From DATJKD01 sp963728295 (GTDB taxonomy: Bacteria; Pseudomonadota; Gammaproteobacteria; Steroidobacterales; Steroidobacteraceae), in contig CAVSKB010000006.1 in the NCBI GenBank assembly GCA_963728295.1, positions 248,001 through 312,000 on the forward strand: 64,000 nt of DNA, in the 5' to 3' direction. A program made the position numbers and the translations under genes. Below are positions 60,421-64,000 of the stretch, piece after piece. The notes under the pieces were generated by a model. That model searched no databases and was not told the DNA's origin. It was given only the letters and a program-made list of their open reading frames with translations. Position 1 is the stretch's first letter. The number at the start of each line of letters is the position of its first letter.

Positions 60421-61161
60421 TCACACCCGGCCAACGCGCAGATGCAGCGGCCACTCGAGGCGGCGGAGCCGGCCGGCCCAGTGCGGCTCCAGCGCGCGGC
60501 GCAGCGCCGGCAGTGGATCCGTGCCGGTCGAATCGCGGCAGCGCTGCACCGCGGACCAGCTGCCGAAATACCCGAGCGCCTGATCGAGATCCCACTCGGT
60601 GACCAGCGTAAAGGCAGGCGCGGGCTCTTCGTCGAGCGGAAACGGCAGATTCCGATAGCCAGCCTCGACGTAGCGCCGCTCGGGTGGCCAGAAGCGCCCG
60701 ACCACATCGACATAGAAATGATCGACGACGGCGTCGAGCGCGGGGTCGACGTGAAATTTCTCGTAGGTCCAGACGGCGACGAGCCCGCCTGGACGGAGCA
60801 CACGGCGGCACTCGGCATAGAACCGCTCGAAGTCGAACCAGTGCGCCGCCTGCGCCGCCGTCACGAGCTCGGCGCAACCGGCGCGCAGCGGCAGCCGCTC
60901 GGCGAGCCCGGCGACGTACTGCACGCCGACAGCAGGCGGGGCGCGGATGAGCTGCGACACGCTGCCGTCGACGGCGATCACGCGCTCGAAATGGTGGGCC
61001 AGCGCCACCGCGGCCTGGCCGCTGCCCGTCGCGCAGTCGATTGCGAGACCCCGGGACGGCGCGAGCGACGCGACATGGGCGATCAGCTCCGGCGGGTAAG
61101 CCGGGCGGTAGCGGCTGTACGCCGCCGCCTGCCGCGAGAAGTGGTCCTTGAATGACGGCAT
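60421..61161 (-). CDS. Class I SAM-dependent methyltransferase
   Basis: A 246-residue methyltransferase. The start, MPSFKDHFSRQAAAYSRYRPAYPPEL, is typical of the SmtA/UbiE-like group. Motif I is IDCATGSGQAAVAL, followed by VIAVDGSVSQL, the acidic post-I loop and HWFDFERFYAECRRVLRPGGLV (motif III). Substrate unknown. The divergent DUF2721 gene begins about 108 bases to the right. Confidence 0.9.
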   Translation of the reverse strand: MPSFKDHFSRQAAAYSRYRPAYPPELIAHVASLAPSRGLAIDCATGSGQAAVALAHHFERVIAVDGSVSQLIRAPPAVGVQYVAGLAERLPLRAGCAELVTAAQAAHWFDFERFYAECRRVLRPGGLVAVWTYEKFHVDPALDAVVDHFYVDVVGRFWPPERRYVEAGYRNLPFPLDEEPAPAFTLVTEWDLDQALGYFGSWSAVQRCRDSTGTDPLPALRRALEPHWAGRLRRLEWPLHLRVGRV

Positions 61162-61268
61162 GTGCGTCCCGGCCGGCGATGGTGCGCGGGCCGGGTGCGC
61201 TGCGCAACCCGGACTCGCAGCCGCGATCGCTCTGGAAATCGGACGCGGCATCTGGGACATTCGCGTGC

Positions 61269-61706
61269 GTGGCTGGAATCGAAATCGTCGATGTCGCGCA
61301 CGCGATTCAGCTCGCCGTAGCGCCGGTGTTCCTGCTGTCGGGCGTCGGCGTAATCCTCGGCGTCCTGACCGCGCGCCTGGCGCGCATCGTGGATCGAGCC
61401 CGCGCTGCAGAGGACCGGGCCCGCACCGACGCCGCGCACGACACGCCCGAGTCACGAGCGCAGCTGCGTGTGCTCGCGCGGCGCGCGCGGCTGATCAACG
61501 TCGCCATCACGCTGATCACGATCACCGCGCTCCTGGTCGCGCTGGTCGTCGCGCTTCTGTTCGCGAGTACGTTCGCGCCGATGAGCCTCGCGACGCCGGT
61601 GGCGGTGCTGTTCGTGTTGTCGATGGTATCGCTGGTGGTGGCGCTGGTCGCGTTCCTGCTCGAGGTGCGGATCGCGATCGCAGTGCTGCGCATCGGCAGC
61701 TGGTGA
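61269..61706 (+). CDS. DUF2721 family membrane protein
   Basis: A 145-residue protein. The start is GTG at 61269. One helix near the N-terminus (LAVAPVFLLSGVGVILGVL), a charged basic middle (ARLARIVDRARAAEDRARTD), then two helices (LINVAITLITITALLVALVV and PVAVLFVLSMVSLVVALVAF). This is the DUF2721 topology; no function is known. A longer in-frame start at 61152 overlaps the methyltransferase gene and looks unlikely. Confidence 0.8.
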   Translation: MAGIEIVDVAHAIQLAVAPVFLLSGVGVILGVLTARLARIVDRARAAEDRARTDAAHDTPESRAQLRVLARRARLINVAITLITITALLVALVVALLFASTFAPMSLATPVAVLFVLSMVSLVVALVAFLLEVRIAIAVLRIGSW

Positions 61707-61711
61707 CACGC

Positions 61712-61744
61712 AAAAAAAAAAGCCCCGGGTTTGTGGCCCGGGGC
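61712..61744 (-). terminator. Strong Rho-independent terminator after the 65-aa gene
   Basis: On the minus strand, GCCCCGGG pairs with CCCGGGGC around CCACAAA, followed by about ten Us. It ends leftward transcripts from the small gene at 61800-61997. Confidence 0.9.
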
Positions 61745-61745
61745 G

Positions 61746-61798
61746 AGGAGCGGACTCTGGTCGAAGGGAAGGGAAGAGTCCGCTAGGGGACCATTGCT
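61746..61798 (-). ncRNA. Candidate 3'-UTR-derived hairpin with C-rich loop
   Basis: Between the small gene stop (61800) and the terminator lies a second hairpin: on the minus strand AGCGGACTCT pairs with AGAGTCCGCT around a pyrimidine-rich loop TCCCTTCCCTTCGACC. It is followed directly by the terminator with its long U run. Hairpin-loop-terminator modules like this occur in Hfq-dependent 3'-UTR sRNAs. No family is recognised. Confidence 0.4.
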
Positions 61799-61799
61799 G

Positions 61800-61997
61800 T
61801 CAGTGCAGGCGCGCCCATTGCAGCACCTTCACGTCGCGGGTCTGCCGGCCGAAGTTCCGTGCGATGATCATCACCGCCTCCTTCAGCTCGCGATCGCGCC
61901 GTGGGGTGCCGTCGAGCTCTACGATGCCGCGGTACTCCTGCAGTCCACGCGGACCTGGCTCGTCGACCAGAAAGTGCGCGTAGTACTTGATGCTCAT
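61800..61997 (-). CDS. Small protein of unknown function (65 aa)
   Basis: A 65-residue basic protein starting MSIKYYAHFLVDEPG. It contains LDGTPRRDRELKEAVMIIARNFG and ends VLQWARLH. The alternation of hydrophobic residues suggests a small alpha-beta fold. No signal peptide and no known motif. No clear ribosome-binding site. It is followed by a hairpin and a strong terminator, which supports transcription. Confidence 0.6.
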   Translation of the reverse strand: MSIKYYAHFLVDEPGPRGLQEYRGIVELDGTPRRDRELKEAVMIIARNFGRQTRDVKVLQWARLH

Positions 61998-62082
61998 GTG
62001 GCCAGAAATTACCCATGGGCGAGGCCGGGTTCCGTGACCCGTTCCACACTCCGCGGGGCACGCCCGCACGCTCCCTGAGAAC

Positions 62083-62592
62083 ATGACGCGGTACCGCAGA
62101 CCGGAGCCGCCGGGCTCGAAATACATAACGCCGGAAGGCGCCCGCCGGCTCCGGGCGGAGCTCGACGATCTCTGGCGCGTGCAGCGGCCGCAGGTCACCC
62201 GAGCCGTCGCAGAGGCGGCGGCGCAGGGCGACCGGTCGGAGAACGCCGAGTACATCTACGGCAAGAAGCAGCTTCGGGAGATCGACCGCCGCGTGCGGTT
62301 CCTTCGCAAGCGGCTCGAAGGCATCGTGGTGGTGGACCGGCCACCGGATGATGCAACCCGCATCTTCTTCGGCGCCTGGGTCCAGCTCGTTGACGCCGAG
62401 GGCGCCGAGCGAGAGGTGCGCATCGTCGGGCCGGACGAGATCGACCCGGCGCGCGGCTACGTCAGCATGGATTCGCCGCTCGCACGCGCGCTCATGGGCC
62501 GCCGTGCGGACGACGAGGTGCGGATCGACACACCGACGGGCGCACGGATCTGGACGGTGATCGGGATTCGCTACGCGGCGACCACGGGTTGA
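62083..62592 (+). CDS. greB: Transcript cleavage factor GreB
   Basis: A 169-residue GreA/GreB-family protein that enters the RNA polymerase secondary channel and triggers cleavage of backtracked RNA. The N-terminal coiled coil has the catalytic acidic tip DRSENAEYIYGKKQLREIDRR, and the C-terminal domain begins FGAWVQLVDAEG, then RIVGPDEIDPARGYVSMDSPLARAL. The basic KYITPEGARRLR and YGKKQLREIDRRVRFLRKRL favour GreB over GreA. The start ATG 62083 is isolated and clear. Confidence 0.94.
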   Translation: MTRYRRPEPPGSKYITPEGARRLRAELDDLWRVQRPQVTRAVAEAAAQGDRSENAEYIYGKKQLREIDRRVRFLRKRLEGIVVVDRPPDDATRIFFGAWVQLVDAEGAEREVRIVGPDEIDPARGYVSMDSPLARALMGRRADDEVRIDTPTGARIWTVIGIRYAATTG

Positions 62593-62605
62593 CCCGCGCG
62601 CCGGT

Positions 62606-63022
62606 TCACGCGTGACCGGTCGGCTCGACCTTCGGCAGCTCGTGGCTCGAGAAATCGGCCCACGGCACGCGGCTGCTCCAGTAGGCATGCGCCTGCGGCA
62701 CGAGACTTTCGGGCGAGTCGAGATGTGCGAGAGTCACATGGATCTCGCCCGGCCAGCGGCCCGACTCGAAGAACAGCATCGTGCCGCAACGCCCGCAGAA
62801 GCTGCGCGTCGCCAGAGCCGAGGATTGATACCGACGCAGTTCCTTCTCGCCTGACAGCAGCCGGAAGGAGGCGATCTCCGATCCCACCCAGGTGACGAAA
62901 GCGGCGCCATGAGCACGCCGGCACATCGAGCAATGGCAATGCGCGCACCACTTTGCTGGCAACCCGATGCGGAACCGGACGGCACCGCAAAGACATCCGC
63001 CCTCCGCCGCCTCCTGCGCCAT
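62606..63022 (-). CDS. GFA family protein (Mss4-like zinc fold)
   Basis: A 138-residue protein with the Cys pattern of the GFA family: GGCLCGAVRF, then CAHCHCSMCRRAHGAAF, and RSFCGRCGTMLFF. Named after a glutathione-dependent formaldehyde-activating enzyme, but most members have unknown activity. It lies seven bases after homospermidine synthase on the same strand and may be cotranscribed. Confidence 0.9.
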   Translation of the reverse strand: MAQEAAEGGCLCGAVRFRIGLPAKWCAHCHCSMCRRAHGAAFVTWVGSEIASFRLLSGEKELRRYQSSALATRSFCGRCGTMLFFESGRWPGEIHVTLAHLDSPESLVPQAHAYWSSRVPWADFSSHELPKVEPTGHA

Positions 63023-63029
63023 GGCCGTC

Positions 63030-64000
63030 TCAGAAGACGCGGACGTTCTTGAACTGCCAGGGATCGGTTTCGTCGAGGTCTTCCGGAAACAGCCGTCCGC
63101 GCGCGACCAGCGGATGCCACTCGCCGTACTCTCCGACTACCGGGCCGAGATACGGCATGCAGATCTCGAGCACCCGCCTGAAGTCCATCTCGTCGGGCTC
63201 GACTACGCCATTGTTCGGGTTCTCGACCGCCCAGATGAGCCCCGCGAGCGCGGCGACGGTCACCTGCAGCGAGGTGGCGCTGTTGTGCGGCGCGAGCCGC
63301 CGCGCCTCGTCGACCGAAAGCTGCGAGCCATACCAGTAGGCGTTGCGCTTGTGACCGGCGAGCAGCACGCCAAGCTCGTCTACGCCCTTGACGATCTCCT
63401 CCATCATCACGCGCTTGCGCTCCTGCAGCTCCCAGTTGCGCCCCGCCAGCTCGTGCACGGAAAGCACGGCGGCATCGCAGGGGTGATAGGCGTAATGCAC
63501 GGTCGGGCGGTATTCGACCTTGTCGCCCTTCTTGATCGTCAGGTAGTCGGAGATCGAGATCGACTCGCCGTGCGTGATCAGGAAGCCGTGGAACTGGCCG
63601 GCAAGCGGCGTCCAGGTGCGCACCCGGGTAGCCGCGCCGGGCTGCATCAGGTAGATCGCGCTGCCGCGCCCGAAGTCGTGTTTCTTGCCGTCGCGCGGCC
63701 AGTTCTTCTCGTGCGAGCCCCAACCGAGCTCGGCGGGCTGCGAGCCCTCGCTCACGAAGCCGTCCACCGACCAGGTGTTGACGAACTCGCCGAGCTCCTT
63801 CGGCTGACTCCCGACCTGCGTGTCGCGCTCGGCGATGTGGATCACCTTCACGCCGAGCTTCTGCGCGAGCCGCCCCCACTCCTCGCGGGACGCGGGCTCG
63901 GCGGCGTCCAGTCCGAGATCGCCGGCCAGGTTGAGCAACGCCTGCTTGACGAAATGCGAGACCAGGCCCGGGTTGGCGCCGTGCGTGAGCACCGCCGTCG
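63030..64000 (-). CDS. hss: Homospermidine synthase, C-terminal two thirds (cut by window edge)
   Basis: The 3' part of a saccharopine-dehydrogenase-like enzyme that makes homospermidine from putrescine. The window ends inside it; the start lies to the right. Visible: MLTHGANPGLVSHFVKQAL, DGKKHDFGRGSAIYLMQPGA, ITHGESISISDYLTIKKGD, and APHNSATSLQVTVAALAGLIWAVENPN, which agree with the bacterial NAD-dependent family. It supplies the main polyamine in many proteobacteria. Confidence 0.92.
   Translation of the reverse strand, partial: TAVLTHGANPGLVSHFVKQALLNLAGDLGLDAAEPASREEWGRLAQKLGVKVIHIAERDTQVGSQPKELGEFVNTWSVDGFVSEGSQPAELGWGSHEKNWPRDGKKHDFGRGSAIYLMQPGAATRVRTWTPLAGQFHGFLITHGESISISDYLTIKKGDKVEYRPTVHYAYHPCDAAVLSVHELAGRNWELQERKRVMMEEIVKGVDELGVLLAGHKRNAYWYGSQLSVDEARRLAPHNSATSLQVTVAALAGLIWAVENPNNGVVEPDEMDFRRVLEICMPYLGPVVGEYGEWHPLVARGRLFPEDLDETDPWQFKNVRVF

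Overview
The window reads as chromosomal DNA of a high-GC gammaproteobacterium. The evidence is synteny: dusB-fis followed by purH-purD at the left edge, rhlB divergent from trxA-rho, and gammaproteobacterial plsB, greB, arfB, cysQ, elaB/yqjE-type and lemA genes. The sequence suggests a free-living, stress-exposed lineage near the Xanthomonadales/Nevskiales/Steroidobacter side, but the genus cannot be decided from here. There is no tRNA, rRNA, CRISPR array, IS element or complete prophage.

Layout. 0-6 kb: end of dusB, fis, purine genes purH-purD, an exported amidohydrolase, an EamA exporter. 6-9.6 kb: trxA-rho (leftward) and rhlB (rightward). All three carry frame breaks, rhlB at least five, so this looks like a low-accuracy stretch of sequence rather than gene decay. 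9.6-15 kb: GMP/IMP nucleotidase, a fused LigB-LigA dioxygenase, cysQ, two small conserved genes, an MscS channel, arfB. 15-24 kb: a long palindromic repeat, a DsbA-NhaA fusion with a divergent DsbA-like protein, a glycine-zipper lipoprotein, GNAT, MazG-like, FMN reductase, the elaB-yqjE-yqjK-like operon, Ku, and a PQQ-type sugar dehydrogenase lipoprotein. 24-35.5 kb: a phosphorelay cluster of three hybrid kinases, including a giant kinase with 11 exact-period 92-residue HAMP repeats. 35.5-41 kb: small stress-type envelope proteins, a candidate small RNA, and a three-gene regulator operon (sigma-54 activator, LuxR response regulator, stand-alone receiver). 41-47 kb: AI-2E permease, DUF421 protein, plsB, SDR, second copy of the palindromic repeat. 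47-54.9 kb: hydrolase, alkyltransferase-like protein, fused 5-oxoprolinase, an orphan phage tail sheath protein, a rhomboid remnant, a Rieske oxygenase lacking one iron ligand. 54.9-64 kb: L,D-transpeptidase, two TPM-domain proteins, LemA, M13 peptidase, methyltransferase, DUF2721, greB, GFA-family protein, and homospermidine synthase running off the edge.

Two patterns tie parts together. First, four start-proximal sites fit the sigma-54 -24/-12 consensus almost perfectly (TGGCAC-N5-[T/G]TGCA), each 40-80 bp before a start codon: Ku, a coiled-coil lipoprotein plus GlsB-type gene, a DUF2188-like gene, and a BON-domain lipoprotein. The last is divergent from a PspF-like sigma-54 activator gene. 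This points to an RpoN-dependent envelope-stress/DNA-repair regulon encoded largely in this window. Second, two copies of a roughly 550-580 bp interspersed near-palindrome sit 31 kb apart, in the same orientation, each between convergent genes. Their arms differ between copies but still pair within each copy, including one 51/51 perfect arm pair, which argues for selection on a giant hairpin.

Single-base frame breaks also occur in the poly-HAMP kinase, ku, yqjE, the sugar dehydrogenase, the GlsB gene, plsB and the L,D-transpeptidase. In each the protein continues cleanly in the next frame, so I treat them as probable sequence errors and give the full span of each gene.
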